Notes: generated from the letters alone by a model not told the origin. DNA of 64,000 bases from Inia geoffrensis (GCA_036417435.1 CM070915.1:78307799-78371798); one strand, 5' to 3'. Counted from the stretch's first letter, positions 44,215-55,467 are shown. Translations and numbers: made by a program.

Positions 44215-45270
44215 CACAGAATATTTGCAAATCATATATCTGACAAGAGATTAATATCTAGAATATATAAAGAACTAAAACTCAATAACAACAACAACAA
44301 AAAGCCATCTACCTAATTTTTAAAAGGGCAAAAGGCTTGAATAGACATTTTTCCGAAGAAGACACACAGATGGCCAATAAGCACATGAAAAGATGCTCAG
44401 CATCACTAACCATTAGGGAAATGAAAATCAAAACCACTGCGAGGGACTCCCCAGGTGGCACGGTGGTTAAGAATCCACCTGCCAGTGCAGGGGACATGGG
44501 TTCAATCCCTGGTCTGGGAAGATCTCACGTGCCGCGGAGCAACTAAGCCCATGTGCCACGACTACTGAGCCTGTGCTCTACAGCCCGTAAGCCACAACTA
44601 CTGAGCCCACATGCCGCAACTACTGAAGCCCACGCGCGTAGAGCCTGTGCTCTGCAACAAGAGAAGTCACTGCAATGAGAAGCCCGTGCACCACAAGGAA
44701 GAGCAGCCCCCGCTCACCGCAACTAGAGAAAGCCCACGTGCAGCAGCGAAGACCCAACACAGCCAAAAATAAATTAATTAATTAATTAAAAAAAAACCCA
44801 CTTCTCATTAGGATGGTGCTCATAAAAAAATAAAAACAGAAAAGCCACACGTGTGGGCCAAGAGATGATCATGCTAAGTGAAGTAAGTCAGGCAGAGAAA
44901 GACAAATACCATATGATATCACTTATATATGGAATCGAAAATATGTCGCAAATGAACTTATCTACGAAACAGAAACAGACTCACAGACATAGAGAACAGA
45001 CTTGTGGTTGCCAAGGGGAGGGGGAGTGGGGGAAGGATGGATTGGGAGTTTGGGATTAGCAGATGCAAACCATTATATACAGGATGGATAAACAACAAAG
45101 TCCTACCATATAGCACAGGGAACTCTATTCAATAACCTGTGACAAACCATAATGGAAAGGAGTATGAAAAAGAATGCATATATATGTATAACTGAGTCAC
45201 TTTGCTGTACAGAAGAAATTAACACAACATTTTAAATCAGCTATAGTTCAGTAAAATAAGTCATAAATAA
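44215..45270 (+). mobile_element. L1 ORF2 C-terminal region and 3' UTR, interrupted by a SINE
   Basis: Left part to 44443: 'gaatatttgcaaatcatatatctgacaagagattaatatctagaatatataaagaac', 'gcaaaaggcttgaatagacatttttccgaagaagac', 'ccaataagcacatgaaaagatgctcagcatcac'. Right part from about 44795: 'cttctcattaggatggtgctc', then a jump to 'gatgatcatgctaagtgaagtaagtcaggcagagaaagacaaatacc' and the 3' UTR up to 'actgagtcactttgctgtac..aacacaacattttaaatc'. Sequence between the two right-hand segments (around 44845) has been lost. Not coding. Confidence 0.93.
44444..44789 (+). mobile_element. CHR SINE, long form, inside L1
   Basis: Head 'gggactccccaggtggcacgg', B-box 'gggttcaatccctgg', then the repeated 'gccacaactactgagccc' body, 'gcagcagcgaagacccaacacagcc' and an (AAAT)/(AATT)n tail. 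The flanks 'aaaaccact' and 'aaaacccact' suggest an imperfect TSD. Confidence 0.94.
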
Positions 45271-45297
45271 AGAATGGTAGATAACGGAAAAAAAACC

Positions 45298-45338
45298 GGA
45301 TTTGGGTGAGGCAACTCCTGGTTGCCTCACCCAAATCC
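45298..45338. repeat. Perfect 18 bp inverted repeat with 5 bp loop
   Basis: The left arm ggatttgggtgaggcaac (45298-45315) and right arm gttgcctcacccaaatcc (45321-45338) are exact reverse complements around the loop tcctg. It lies about 30 bp past the 3' end of the L1, directly after an A-run. There is no following T-run or gene, so a transcription terminator in the bacterial sense does not apply. Confidence 0.97.
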
Positions 45339-45339
45339 A

Positions 45340-45850
45340 ACCACCATGACATACACACACAAAAATTAGTTTGTTTTGAAATTTTTATAAGTTTTCCTTT
45401 TGGAATTCTCAATCACAAAGTATACCTAATAGAAGCAATGAAACTCATTGCAGGTACAATAAACTACACGGATAAATACGTACTTCTAGAATAGTTTCTT
45501 TCTGGTCAAATATTTGCATAATCCAGAAACTAAAATAAATATTCAGTGCAGAACTAGAGGTTAAGCTTTTTCTGTTCTTATCTATTTCCTCATTCCCCTG
45601 AGTAATGACATGATACTAAAATTTACAGGAGGAAAAAGCATAATGAAATTAATACATTTTACAGGTAACTTCATATTTTGATTCATGAATGAGAATACAA
45701 AATGTTTCACAAATATATCCTTAGCAAGGAGACCGTTCTGTTAATTCATGGGTTATCAGCATCCATTTTTCTTAGTGTAAATCATTCTTTTTACCATCTT
45801 TTTAAATTTTAATAAAAATTGATTTAAGACGGTAGAACTAATCAGGCAAA
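45340..45850. other. AT-rich non-coding stretch
   Basis: Nothing recognised. Confidence 0.5.
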
Positions 45851-45863
45851 ATTTGTGACCACT

Positions 45864-46200
45864 GGGCTTCCCTGGTGGCGCAGTTGTTAAGAATCCACCT
45901 GCCAATGCAGGGGACACGGGTTCAAGCCCTGGTCCGGGAAGATCCCACATGCTGTGGAGCAACTAAGCTTGTGCGCCACGACTACTGAGCCTGCGCTCTA
46001 GAGCCCGCGAGCCACAGCTACTGAGCCCACATGCCACAACTACTGAAGCCCATGTGCCTAGAGCCCGTGCTCCGTTGAGCACTGCAACGAAGAGTGGCCC
46101 CCGCTCGCCGCAACTAGAGAAAGCCTGCGCGCATCAACTCTGACACAAGGCAGCCAAAAATAAAAAACATAATAAATAAATTTATATTAAAAAAAAAAAA
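45864..46200 (+). mobile_element. CHR SINE, long form
   Basis: Head gggcttccctggtggcgcag (a short-form-like head on a long-form body), B-box 'gggttcaagccctgg', four 'actactgagcc'-type units, 'gcagccaaaaataaa' and an A tail. TSD at(t/c)tgtgaccact at 45851-45863 and 46201-46213 with one mismatch. A small 'cgttgagcactgcaacg' insertion is seen in the body. Confidence 0.95.
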
Positions 46201-46213
46201 ATCTGTGACCACT

Positions 46214-46709
46214 ATGCACAGTGGTCCTGACAGAGGTGGAAGAGCCTCGTCACCTCCTGCCCTCATGCTTGTGCAGGGAGCCCAGGCACCCAAGACTGAA
46301 AGGAACCTCGCACATCACAGAGAGACCCACACACAGGCAGAGGCTAGCTGGGGACGGATGGGCCACCTCCCAGCCTTGGCCCCGTGGGTGTCAGCTGTGC
46401 TGCCCTGGTGCTTTGTAGTTAAGAAAAGCCACAGTTACTTTGATAACACTTAGGAAAGTATGTTGGCAAAAGGGGAAAGAAAAAGCACAGAATTAACTGG
46501 GAATGACTCGAGTTTAACCTTCTGCTCATCTGGGCCCTGGGGAGGGGAAGCAGAATGCACAGTCAAGTCCGGGCCCCTCCCCCAACTCACAGCTCTCCAG
46601 GGGCCTCTGAATCTGTGCTCCTGGGCTCACCTCCCTGGGGGCCCCCCAACTCCTTTCCTAGGGTTCCCCCAGCCCACGGCTCCCAGCTCTCCCTCACAAG
46701 GAAGTGCTA
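46214..46709. other. Non-coding stretch
   Basis: Mixed, GC-richer sequence. Overlapping frames of 65-101 codons lack features. Confidence 0.5.
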
Positions 46710-47095
46710 AACCCATTTCTCCCTCAGGACATTTGCACTGCTGTTTCCATGGCTTACAGACGTAGCCTCAGAGATCACCGCACTTCACTGAGGCCTCTGT
46801 TCAAATACCCTGTCTTCACTCAGGCCCCCCTGGCAACAACTCTCTGCCTTTGGGGACCCCTCTTTCCAACACAGAGGGACCCTCAGTCCACTCCATTTAT
46901 CTCCGTGGTACCCATCCCCACTGGATGCCTCATGGACCTACTTGCTTCCTGGTCTATTGTTTGTCTCTCCACAAGGGTCTCAGTTCCAGGAGGGCAGGGA
47001 TGGGGTTTTGATCGATGCTGTGTCCCATGATGTAGAACAGTGCCTGAATCATAGAAGATGCTCAACGCACATTTGTTTGGGGGAATGAAGACATC
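46710..47095 (+). repeat. L2 LINE 3' end
   Basis: 'caggacatttgcactgctgtttcc', 'tcactcaggccccc'-type segment, 'tggtctattgtttgtctctccacaagggtctcagttccaggagggcagggatggggttttgat', and 'agaacagtgcctgaatcatagaagatgctcaacgcacatttgtttgggggaatgaa' reproduce the L2 3' terminal order. Confidence 0.85.
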
Positions 47096-49784
47096 ATTCC
47101 TGTGGGGCAGACAGACATGCCACAAAACAGTCAGGGGCAGGAATCCAAGCCCTTCTGGGCGAGGCGGGCAGGGGAAAGGCTCCCAGACCCAGGACGCTTG
47201 AGAAGGGCCTTGGAGATGGAGAGGCAGGTGTGGGCAGAAAGGAGACTTGTGCTGCAGGAGGGGAAGCAAAGTCACAACACTGCTGGGTTCAAGGAGAGGC
47301 CGGGCGTTTGGAGAGAGGAGACAGGATGCAAACAAGCCGTGACATGTCGGTGCTCCTGTGACGTCAAGTGGGCAAATTCTAGCACTCAGAGCAGAGGCAC
47401 CTGCCTCCTCGTCAGGCTGGTAACTGGAGATCAGCAGCAGACGTTTCACCAAGAGGGATCACGGCTTCAGGACACCAGCAAGGGCTAACGCCACTCCCCG
47501 GGGATGCTGCTGGGGACAGGCCCCCATCCCGGCCCCATCACCTCAGAGCCTCCATTGGCTGATGTGACCAGAGCCTAAGATGAGGGACTTTGGCCCATGT
47601 GGTCCCCAGGCTCGCTGGGCCGCAGAGCCAGACAGAGCGAAAATTCCGAGGGACAGTAATAGGATGTGCAGCTCAGGAGAACTCCTTTTGGGGGAAAAAT
47701 GCCTCAGTGGGCACCTTGAGACGGATGGTGAGACCCCAAAATCATGCCCAAGCAACCCCAAATGCCGGTGGTTAAACGCCTACACAGGCAGCCGTGGGAA
47801 AAGTGCGGTTCTGCCCCAGGGAAGGAGATGGGGAACAGTGTGAGGAGAGAGGAGGGAAGGGCAGGGTGGGGACCCCGTGCGTCCCGGGCCCAGTGTCACT
47901 CCCCAGGGACCGCAGACCTCCAGCACCTCTGCACGTCCATGGAGACCCACGGTTTGTATGAGTGGATCACCCTACTTACTCGTGGGCTTCACCCGTGGGA
48001 CAGCATGGTGTTTCCCAGAGACCGCTCTCGTAGAAACAGAAGTGTAGATGCAGAACAGTCTGTGAAACGCCCATAAAATCTTTAGGGGAGGTTTTCATTT
48101 TCCACAGGCTCCACAGAATTTTCCACAGGTTTCCACAATTCCACAGAACTGGCCAAGGTTCGCCCAATTCAACCTAGATCTTTTGGATCCGAAGGGTTGT
48201 GGGTCTAAATTATTAAGAAGGGTGGAATTTCTTTACTCTAAGCAGCGGTGAAAATATGGAAGCATTTATGGGGGCTCTGTCCTCGTGGCCCTGTGGAAAG
48301 TGGCGGAAAGAGCTTAGGCAAGAAAGACGACGTCCTCACCTATGATGAGGTTGGGAAGAATGCTCTGGAATCTTCTGGAATGGGCATCCTTCTACATTTG
48401 CGCCACGAATACCTTCCTTAATAAAATCACACACAGCCTGTAAGAGCTCACACGGTCTTGGGTCCTCGTGCTGTTTCATTTAACATCACCTCTCTCACCC
48501 GCCACTCACTGCTGCCCCTGCATCTTCTGAGGATTTCTTCTCTCTCTCCTCAGATTATTTTAGATAAGGGTGGTCATTACTTCTCTCTCTCACTCACTGT
48601 GACACTGTAGTTCCCCTTGAGCCCCTACCTTTCATACCCACTCCTGACCATCTGCTACTTTCATGAATTAATCCTCATTAAGTAGGGAATGGTACTTTCA
48701 CCATATGAGTACAAAAGAATATTTAAAGGGTCTGTTATGTCATATTGGAGATAGAAAGATATATATATTTTTTTTTTTACTAAAGGCGTTTCTTTTCTTT
48801 AGGAAAAAAAGTACTTCACAAAAACAGTGTTGATTTTTTTTCATTAGTATATGTCTTCTTATTTTCAACAAAGACACAAGGAGGGTGCTGGGCTATGACA
48901 TGGTAACTCTGAGCGTTTTGAAAAGGCCAGAAATTTCCCAACCCATCAACAGAACCCAAAGGCCTTGTGTATAACCACCTACTGGCCCACTGGCTTATCT
49001 GGAAAGGCACAATTTAAAAGGAATGTTGAAATTTAAAAGACCATTGTCCTTGGTACAGACAACGACTTCCTAGAATTCAACAGTCTTGTTTCCTGTAATT
49101 TTCATCTTTGGGAAAATCATGATTTCTGTGAGATGTGACATTTGTTTATGGCACTGTGTGGTTGTTTTTTTTAAGTGTCCCATATGAGCCATTTCCTAAT
49201 AGTTACATAAGGACAAAGTTAGAAGTAAATCCTCAGGTAAATTTACCCACAAACATGCCCACATTTATCAACTCAAAAAAAAAAGCAAAACTATTTCATG
49301 TACTATTAAAACATTTATCTCAACAGCTTGATCCACCATGAATTTTTTTCTTGTTTTTGATATAACCAATTAAAACATTGTTGGACTGTCTTTCATGGCA
49401 CATTGTAAAAGCATTGAACAAAATCCCAGTGTACGAAATTGTACTCATTGCATATAGACCCAGACAACTGATGCTTGGAACGCATGCACCTGGGTTGTTT
49501 GAAGCTTGTCAGTAATTTACAAAACAGAAAAAGAATTAAGGACCCTAATGTGAAATTAAGGAGTAGGTCAGGAATGCTAAATAAAGGAACCTGCTCCTAT
49601 GCAAAGAACATTTTGCACATTTTACATTTTGTAAAAATCCAGCGTGTTATTAAGTCCTTTATTCCTATCTCATCTAAAATTACAAAGAATAGAAAACCTC
49701 AGTCAGTTTATTCAATTAAATTGCAATGTATTTTAAAAGTTCTGAGTTTGATTGAAATTTAATAAGGGACTAGACCTTCCTTTC
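47096..49784. other. Long non-coding stretch
   Basis: GC-richer to about 48 kb, then AT-rich. No exon, RNA gene or well-supported repeat. The 189-codon minus-strand frame (46883-47452) crosses the L2 and is opposed by a plus-strand frame of 128 codons; neither has a domain. Confidence 0.5.
48096..48150. repeat. Short 'ttttccacagg..tccacaga' repeat, about 2.5 units
   Basis: 'ttttccacaggctccacagaa' is followed by 'ttttccacaggtttccacaat' and 'tccacagaa', with a period of about 21 bp. Confidence 0.8.
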
Positions 49785-49865
49785 TCAAAATTGTGATCCT
49801 TAAACCACCTGCATGAGAGTTATCTGAGGTGTGTATCAAAAATACCATTTCCTAAACCTGCCCGA
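49785..49865. repeat. MER5-like (hAT-Charlie) DNA transposon fragment
   Basis: 'caaaattgtgatccttaaaccacctgcatgagagttatctgaggtgtgtatcaaaaatacc' resembles MER5 ('tgtggtcc..gaccagcagcatcagcatcacctgggaacttgttagaaatgc'). A second fragment with 'ctggagactccgaatctctgggatggagt' lies at about 50645-50680. Confidence 0.5.
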
Positions 49866-51175
49866 AACACTTGGACACCCTTGGACGCCACAGCTTGCCT
49901 CCTTGGCTGTGGGGAGTGTTTCTTTCCCTCTGCGAGTCTGGCCGGGATAAACTGCCTTACTGAACCCGCAAGCTGCTATTCTGGTCTCAGAACAAAAGAA
50001 GTAGATGGTCTTTGATCTTTTCATCTTGCTCTAGGGCTTCTGTATGCTTGGAACTTTGCTACATTTTTGTTACAAAACAGATCTAGTTCTCCCCTCCATG
50101 CCCTCAAATAAGAAAGGCAGGGTTGCAATTTAATGCTATTGGAGCAGTAAAAGAGGGCGGCAGGTCCCCTTGCTAGGGTTAAGGCAGCCTCTACAAAGCT
50201 TGACCACAGGTTCCCTTAACTGAGATCCGTGGCACCTGTTCGTTATGTGCTGATTGATACTTGGAGAGCTTGACCGTGGTGCTGATCTCACAAACCTCCA
50301 GGTCAGCCTGTCAGGCAGGTACTATTGTTAGCCCTGTGACAAATTATGAATGAACACTTTTCTGGTCACCTCTCCTGAGAACATTGGGCCTCCAGTTCTC
50401 AGAGCTTTGAAACACATCATCAAAACCCGAAGCACAGCAAGCAAAACAATTTTGCCTCAGTAGGAGATCGAGAAACTGGTGCAGAAAATGTCTTGTTTCT
50501 GAGTGTTATTTGGGGTGCAAAATTAAAACACTACTGAAAACTCTTCTCTAGGGGGCTCATACTTTAAATTTGGGACAAAACAAAGGGAAAGGAAGTCTCT
50601 CTTCACATTTGGATCAGAAACCCCCCAAATTCCGGGAGCTGCCTGTGACCTGGAGACTCCGAATCTCTGGGATGGAGTCGGCAACAGAGGACAGAAGCTC
50701 CAGGGTACACCTGACAAGCCAGGGAGGCCAGGCCAGCTCGTGGCCGCCCCTGCATCCCCAGGCCAGCAAACCTCAATTTGGAGACAAATTAACTTATGCA
50801 GAAACTACAGTTCACCTTTATAATGGTAAAATGCAAGCAGGGCTTTGAATGCTTCTTGAACCAGTCCTGTGTGGTTGATAACTGGGTTTCAGCTGGCGAG
50901 AAGATGGGTCCCAGATCTCGGGAAACCTCCTCTAAGAAGGATGCAGCTTCCAGCAGCTAAACTTGGGATTTTTTTTGTTTTCGTTTTTTTTCCAGAAGGA
51001 TAGAAGAGCTTATAAAATAAAACCTAAATTGGTGGGGACTTTTTCTTTTAATATCTTACAGTATCCAAATTTAGTAGGAAAGTGGAGAGGCTTGTGACAT
51101 ACAGGAAGGAATCGACATCTGTTAACAATTGCCCAATTTATATACTCACCTCCTTGGTTAATGATTTGAGCAATT
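49866..51175. other. Non-coding stretch
   Basis: Apart from the possible MER5-like end at 50645-50680, nothing is recognised. Frames at 50523-50848 overlap on opposite strands. Confidence 0.45.
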
Positions 51176-51189
51176 TAAAAAGATGAGTT

Positions 51190-51561
51190 AGGACTTCCCT
51201 GGTGGCACAGTGGTTAAGAATCCGCCTGCCAATGCAGGGGACACGGGTTTGAGCCCTGGGCCGGGAAGATCCCACGTGCTGCAGAGTAGCTAAGCTCTTG
51301 CACCACAACTACTGAGTCTGAGCTCTAGAGCCTGTGAGCCACAACTGCTGAGCCCACGTGCCACAACTACTGAAGCCTGCGCACCTAGAGCCCGTGCTCT
51401 GCCGCAAGAGAAGCCACTGCGATAAGAAGCCCACACACCGCAATGAAGAGTAGCCCCTGCTCGCTGCAACTAGAGAAAGCCTGCTCACAGCAACGAAGAC
51501 CCAACTCAGCCAAAAATAAACAAATTTATAAAAAGAAAAAAAATTTTTTTAATAAATAAAT
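51190..51561 (+). mobile_element. CHR SINE, long form
   Basis: Head ggacttccctggtggcacag, a B-box variant 'gggtttgagccctgg', repeated 'ccacaactactgag' units, 'gaagacccaactcagccaaaaataaac' and an A/T-rich tail. The 9 bp TSD agatgagtt is at 51181-51189 and 51562-51570. All body units are present. Confidence 0.95.
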
Positions 51562-51659
51562 AGATGAGTTTGTACAGTTTCACGTATCAGCTAGTGTGTA
51601 TCACACTTTAACCAATGTAATCTTGCTTACAATCCCCAAACAAGAAAACATTGGGCCTG

Positions 51660-52112
51660 TACATTAATTTTGGTAGGTACATTAGTCGAATTTTTCCAGA
51701 AAAAGAGAACCAATTATCTATCTATCCATCTGTCTATATATTTATTGAGAGAGAGAGAGAAATTTATTTTCAGGAATTGGTTCACATGATGGGGAGTGCT
51801 GGCAAGCCCAAAGGGTGGGCTGTCAGGCTGGAAACCCAGGGAAGAACTGAAGTTGCAGCTCAATTCCAAAGGCATCTGGAGCAGAATTCCCTCTTCCTCA
51901 GGAGACCTCAGTCTCCTTTCTGTTAAGGCCTTCAACTGATTGGATAAGGCCCACCCACCTTGCAGAGGGTAATCTGCTTTACTCAAAGCCTACTGACTTA
52001 AATGTTAATCCTATCTTAAAAACACCTTCACAGCAACATCTAGACTGGTATTTGACCAAGTATCTAGGAACAGTGGCCCAACCAAGTTGACACATAAAAT
52101 TAACCATCATAG
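51660..52112 (-). repeat. Old dispersed repeat (family uncertain) with embedded TATC/GA microsatellite
   Basis: 'ttccagaaaaagagaaccaatta', 'tttcaggaattggttcacatgat', 'gttaaggccttcaactgattggataaggcccacccacc..agagggtaatctgctttactcaaagc', and 'caagttgacacataaaattaaccatca' match a mammalian repeat that I recognise by sequence but cannot name. The usual 'atatatac..' segment has become (TATC)n plus (GA)n at about 51715-51760. Strand assignment is tentative. Confidence 0.6.
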
Positions 52113-52387
52113 TAGGACAATAATTAGCATTGAACTGATAGGTGTTTTGTCAATTTAGTAATATTTCCCTTTTTCATAGAATTTCAGAGCTGGAAAGATT
52201 TTGAAAGATGAAACATCTTGAAATCAGAGATGTTCAGATCACAGTTGACAACGTCAAAATCACAAAGGCCTGTGTACTTTAGTTCTCTGCTGCTTCCCTG
52301 GAGACAGAAACAATCCCTGGCACTCAAGGATTAATCAGTGGAGTTCTAACACACATAGCCCTACCATGTGTCAGAACTACTATTCTT

Positions 52388-52722
52388 TTTTTTTTTTTTT
52401 TTGGCTGTGTTGGGTCTTTGTTGCTGCACGTGGCTTTCTCTAGTTGCAGCGAGCAGGGGCTACTCTTCGCTGCGGTGCACAGGCTTCTCATTGTGGTGGC
52501 TTCTCTTGTTGCGGAGCATGGGCTCTAGGCACACGGGCTTCAGTAGTTGTGGTTCGCGAGCTCAGTAGTTGTGGCTTGTGGGCTCTAGAGCACACGCTCA
52601 GTAGTTGTGGCGCCCGTGCTTAGTTACTCTGCGGCATGTGAGATCTTCCTGGCCCAGGGCTCAAACCCATGTCCCCTGCATTGGCAGGTGGACTCTTAAC
52701 CACTGTGCCACCAGGGAAGCCC
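52388..52722 (-). mobile_element. CHR SINE, long form, antisense
   Basis: A T-run, 'ggctgtgttgggtctttgttgctgc', 'cagtagttgtgg' units, and 'gactcttaaccactgtgccaccagggaagcc'. TSD cagaa(c/g)tactat(t/c)ctt at 52372-52387 and 52723-52738 with two mismatches. Only about 170 bp separate it from an inverted copy at 52893. Confidence 0.95.
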
Positions 52723-52744
52723 CAGAAGTACTATCCTTCAAAAA

Positions 52745-52882
52745 CGTCATTAAATCCCCACAACAGTCTTGGGACGTGGGTCATCTGTGTCCCCACTCTA
52801 CAGATGAGAAAGCAAAGGCATGGAGGTACTGAGGACCACACCCAAGCTGGCGTTGCTGCTGGTAGCAGAGCTGACATTCAAA
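52745..52882 (-). repeat. MIR, antisense
   Basis: 'cattaaatccccacaacagtcttgggacgtgggtcatctgtgtccccactctacagatgagaaagcaaagg..gaccacacccaagctgg..agcagagctgacattc' keeps the reverse MIR order. Confidence 0.85.
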
Positions 52883-52892
52883 GCATCCACTG

Positions 52893-53244
52893 CGGGGACT
52901 TCCCTGGTGGCTCAGTGCTTAAGAATCCACCTGCCAATGCAGGGGACACGGGTTCGGTCCCTGGTCTGGGAAGATCCCACATGCCATGGAGCAACTAAGC
53001 CCGTGCGCCACAACTACTGAGCCTGCACTCTAGAGCCCACGAGCCACAACTACTGAGCCTGTGTGCTGCAACTACTGAAACCCATGCGCCTAGAGCCCGT
53101 GCTCTGCAGCAAGCGAAGCCACCGCAGTGAGAAGCGCGTGCACTGCAACAAAGAGTAGCCCCTGCTCACCGCAACTAGAGAAAATCCCATGCGCAGCAAC
53201 GAAGACCCAACACAGCCAACAAACAAACAAATAAATAAATAAAT
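52893..53244 (+). mobile_element. CHR SINE, long form
   Basis: Head ggggacttccctggtggctc, B-box 'gggttcggtccctgg', full-length repeated body, 'gcagcaacgaagacccaacacagcc' and an (AAAT)n tail. TSD aaag(c/a)a(t/g)ccactg at 52880-52892 and 53245-53257 with two mismatches. It is inverted relative to its neighbour at 52388. Confidence 0.95.
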
Positions 53245-53257
53245 AAAGAAGCCACTG

Positions 53258-53943
53258 TGACTCCTGCACCCATTTGCTGAACGAACGAGCCTAGCGGCCC
53301 CATTAACCCCCCAAGTCCCAGGGGACCACAGCTCCCCATGCTGCCAAGATCCTCTTCTTTGGCCTCCTGTGCGGGAGGGGCAAGGGAGTGGTCAGAGCAA
53401 ACGCCAATTCTTCCCCTAATTCTCCCGGTTGCCTCTTCAATGCCACCCAGAATTCCTCCCCATCCCTGACGTTGCCTGGGGTAGGCGACCTGTCAAGGCT
53501 GAGAGAAGTTACTTCACAGCCTCTGGACCATCCTTGTGGAAATGTTCTAGCTTTACTTTTAGGATCTGGCCATCCTTGATGCGTATTTTATAGTTCTCAC
53601 TCTTTTACGTTCTCTGCAAAAACCAGATAGTAGTAAAAGTTGTATCTATCATCATGTTTTAGTTATAAGACCTGTGGTTCAATTTTAAATTGAACGTTAT
53701 ATGAGAAAAGACATTATTTCATCCTATTTAATTCTATGTGCAAAATGTGTAATATTTCTTCTCTGTCTACTCATTTCTTCCCCACTTAATTAGGGTCTCA
53801 AAGTCAACTCCTAATCTTCATTTACACAGGTGTTTTCACAGGCCAGAGTGGGTACCCAGGAATTCCTGCAGAATGAGACCCTAAAGAACTCGTAATGAGC
53901 AAGGGTAACTGACAAGTGTTGGCTGAAAGAACAGTGCACAACT
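53258..53943. other. Non-coding stretch
   Basis: Nothing recognised. AT-rich from 53.58 kb. Confidence 0.5.
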
Positions 53944-54047
53944 TAAGGGCTGTGAGTTAAGTTTTATTCAGGGTGTTATTGAGAACTGTAGCCTGGGAGA
54001 CAACTTCTCAGTGGCTCTGAGAAGCTCTTCCAAAGAGGGACGGAAGG
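53944..54047 (-). mobile_element. LTR 3' end, antisense (inverted relative to 55.4 kb)
   Basis: 'gctgtgagttaagttttattcagggtgttattgagaactgtagcctgggagacaacttctcagtggctctgagaag' is, by eye, about 70% identical to the reverse complement of 55349-55440. It includes the reverse of the AATAAA signal (53962-53968). A truncated SINE follows immediately. Confidence 0.6.
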
Positions 54048-54225
54048 GGTTTCCCTGGTGGTGCAGTGGTTAAGAATCCACCTTCCAATGCAGCGACACA
54101 GGTTTGAGCCCTGATCCGGGAAGATTCCCACATGCCGTGGAACAACTAAGCCCATGTGCCACAACTACTGAGCCTGTGCTCTAGAGCCTGAAAGCCACAA
54201 CTACTGAGTCCGTGTGCCGCAGCTG
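54048..54225 (+). mobile_element. CHR SINE, long form, 3'-truncated
   Basis: Head 'ggtttccctggtggtgcagtgg', B-box 'aggtttgagccctgat', and body to 'gccacaactactgagtccgtgtgccgcagc', where the match stops without a tail. The right junction with 'tgaggtcgcaggg' has no visible TSD, suggesting later deletion. Confidence 0.9.
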
Positions 54226-55029
54226 AGGTCGCAGGGCGGTGTCACAGGGGTTCACAAGATCCGTCCTTAGGCTCCAGGAGGCCTGGGGCTGTGTGCTCAT
54301 GGTCGTCAATTGTTAACATCTTCCCTTTGGTGGGGGGTTTTCTCATCTGCAAAACAACTCAGGAAATTCGCATCAAATACTACTATCTAGGTCCTTCAGA
54401 GAGGAGCTACAGCAGAGGACATGGGGGAGGTCTGTCCTGGGAAGGCCCCGGGGTCCTGTTCGGTTACCATTCCCCCTTTTCTTTGCTACTCCTCAGTCTT
54501 GAGGAGAACAAGTTTTGAACAAGAAAAGGAATAAAGGTTCAGATAAGGAAGTTAATCATAAACTTGACAGAGATACCCACATTCCGGCCGACACTGCTTT
54601 GAGAATGGCTGGCGGTGTCTGAGTCTGACACAGCTACTCCATTTTTACTTCCAAATGCATTTCTCTCCTCAATGGCCAAAGCAGACATCACCATTAGTGA
54701 TTTTAATAGTTTTCTAGATATGTGAAGATGCAAGAATTTGGGCTCGTCAAGTCTTCTCCTGAAAACGTCTATCTGAAGACGTGTTCTGCTAATTTTTCCC
54801 AGAGCACAGGGGGCCTCGGTCCTGATCACCCTGAACTCCTTTCAGGGCGTGTTGAAGGACAGCAGCTAAGGTGGAGAGGCAGGTGGCAAGTGTCAATTTT
54901 TAGCCAGCAGGGCCCCTTCATGGTCCTAAATTTGACCATGGTTTTCGTGGCATTTCATAACCATTTTGTCCCGTGGTGCTAGGAATGCTCATCCCCAGGT
55001 CTGGCGAAGATTTTGTCAACTACAAATTG
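54226..55029. other. Probable retroviral-like or other repeat interior, unresolved
   Basis: Lies between two oppositely oriented LTR-like ends. No gag/pol/env-like frame is intact, and the longest frames are 75-96 codons. I recognise no protein motif. Confidence 0.35.
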
Positions 55030-55467
55030 GCACTCGCCATTGGCACTCGCCCTCTACATCTTCGAGGATTAAATCAGGTGTCCCTGCGGGCCGCTGACCT
55101 TCAACATACCCACAAAGGAGTTCAGGGTGGAGATCAGGAAGGAGGTGCTCTGTGCTCTGGGAAAAGCCGGCAGAACAGGTCTTCAGATAGGTATTTTCAG
55201 GAGCTGATTTTATGAGCCCAATTCTTGTATCTCCTCTTACCTAGAAAAGCAGTAAATTCCTTCACGGTGACGTCTGCTCCGCGTGACTATAGCAGTACAC
55301 CAAAATCACATATATATATACTGACCTCCACCCCGCCCCCACCCCGCCCCTTTGGAGCAGTTTCTCAGTGCTATCTGGGATGCTGTTTCCCGGGCTGCCG
55401 TCCTCATTTTGCCCCAAATAAAACTTAACTCATAACCCTCACACTGGGCATTTTTTTTAAGTCGACA
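55030..55467 (+). mobile_element. LTR-like element with GC boxes and poly(A) signal
   Basis: In order: 'gacctcc'-flanked TATATATATA at about 55310-55319; two ccccgcccc boxes (Sp1-type on the minus strand) at 55331-55350; 'tttggagcagtttctcagtgctatctggg'; AATAAA at 55417-55422; then 'cttaactcataaccctcacactgggcattttttttaagtcgaca'. The layout fits U3-R-U5 of a retroviral LTR. The left boundary is a guess. Confidence 0.55.
55329..55350 (-). promoter_or_regulatory. Double GC box / G-quadruplex candidate in LTR
   Basis: ccaccccgcccccaccccgcccc gives on the minus strand four G-runs of four or more, separated by single C or T bases. The same bases form two Sp1-type GC boxes. They could act as LTR promoter elements or as a quadruplex. 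No expression evidence exists here. Confidence 0.5.

Noticed and set aside
52893..52975. tRNA genes at SINE heads (A- and B-box-like sequences)
   Set aside because: The B-box 'gggttcg' is present because these SINEs derive from tRNA, but no cloverleaf with paired acceptor ends can be drawn. They are retroposons.
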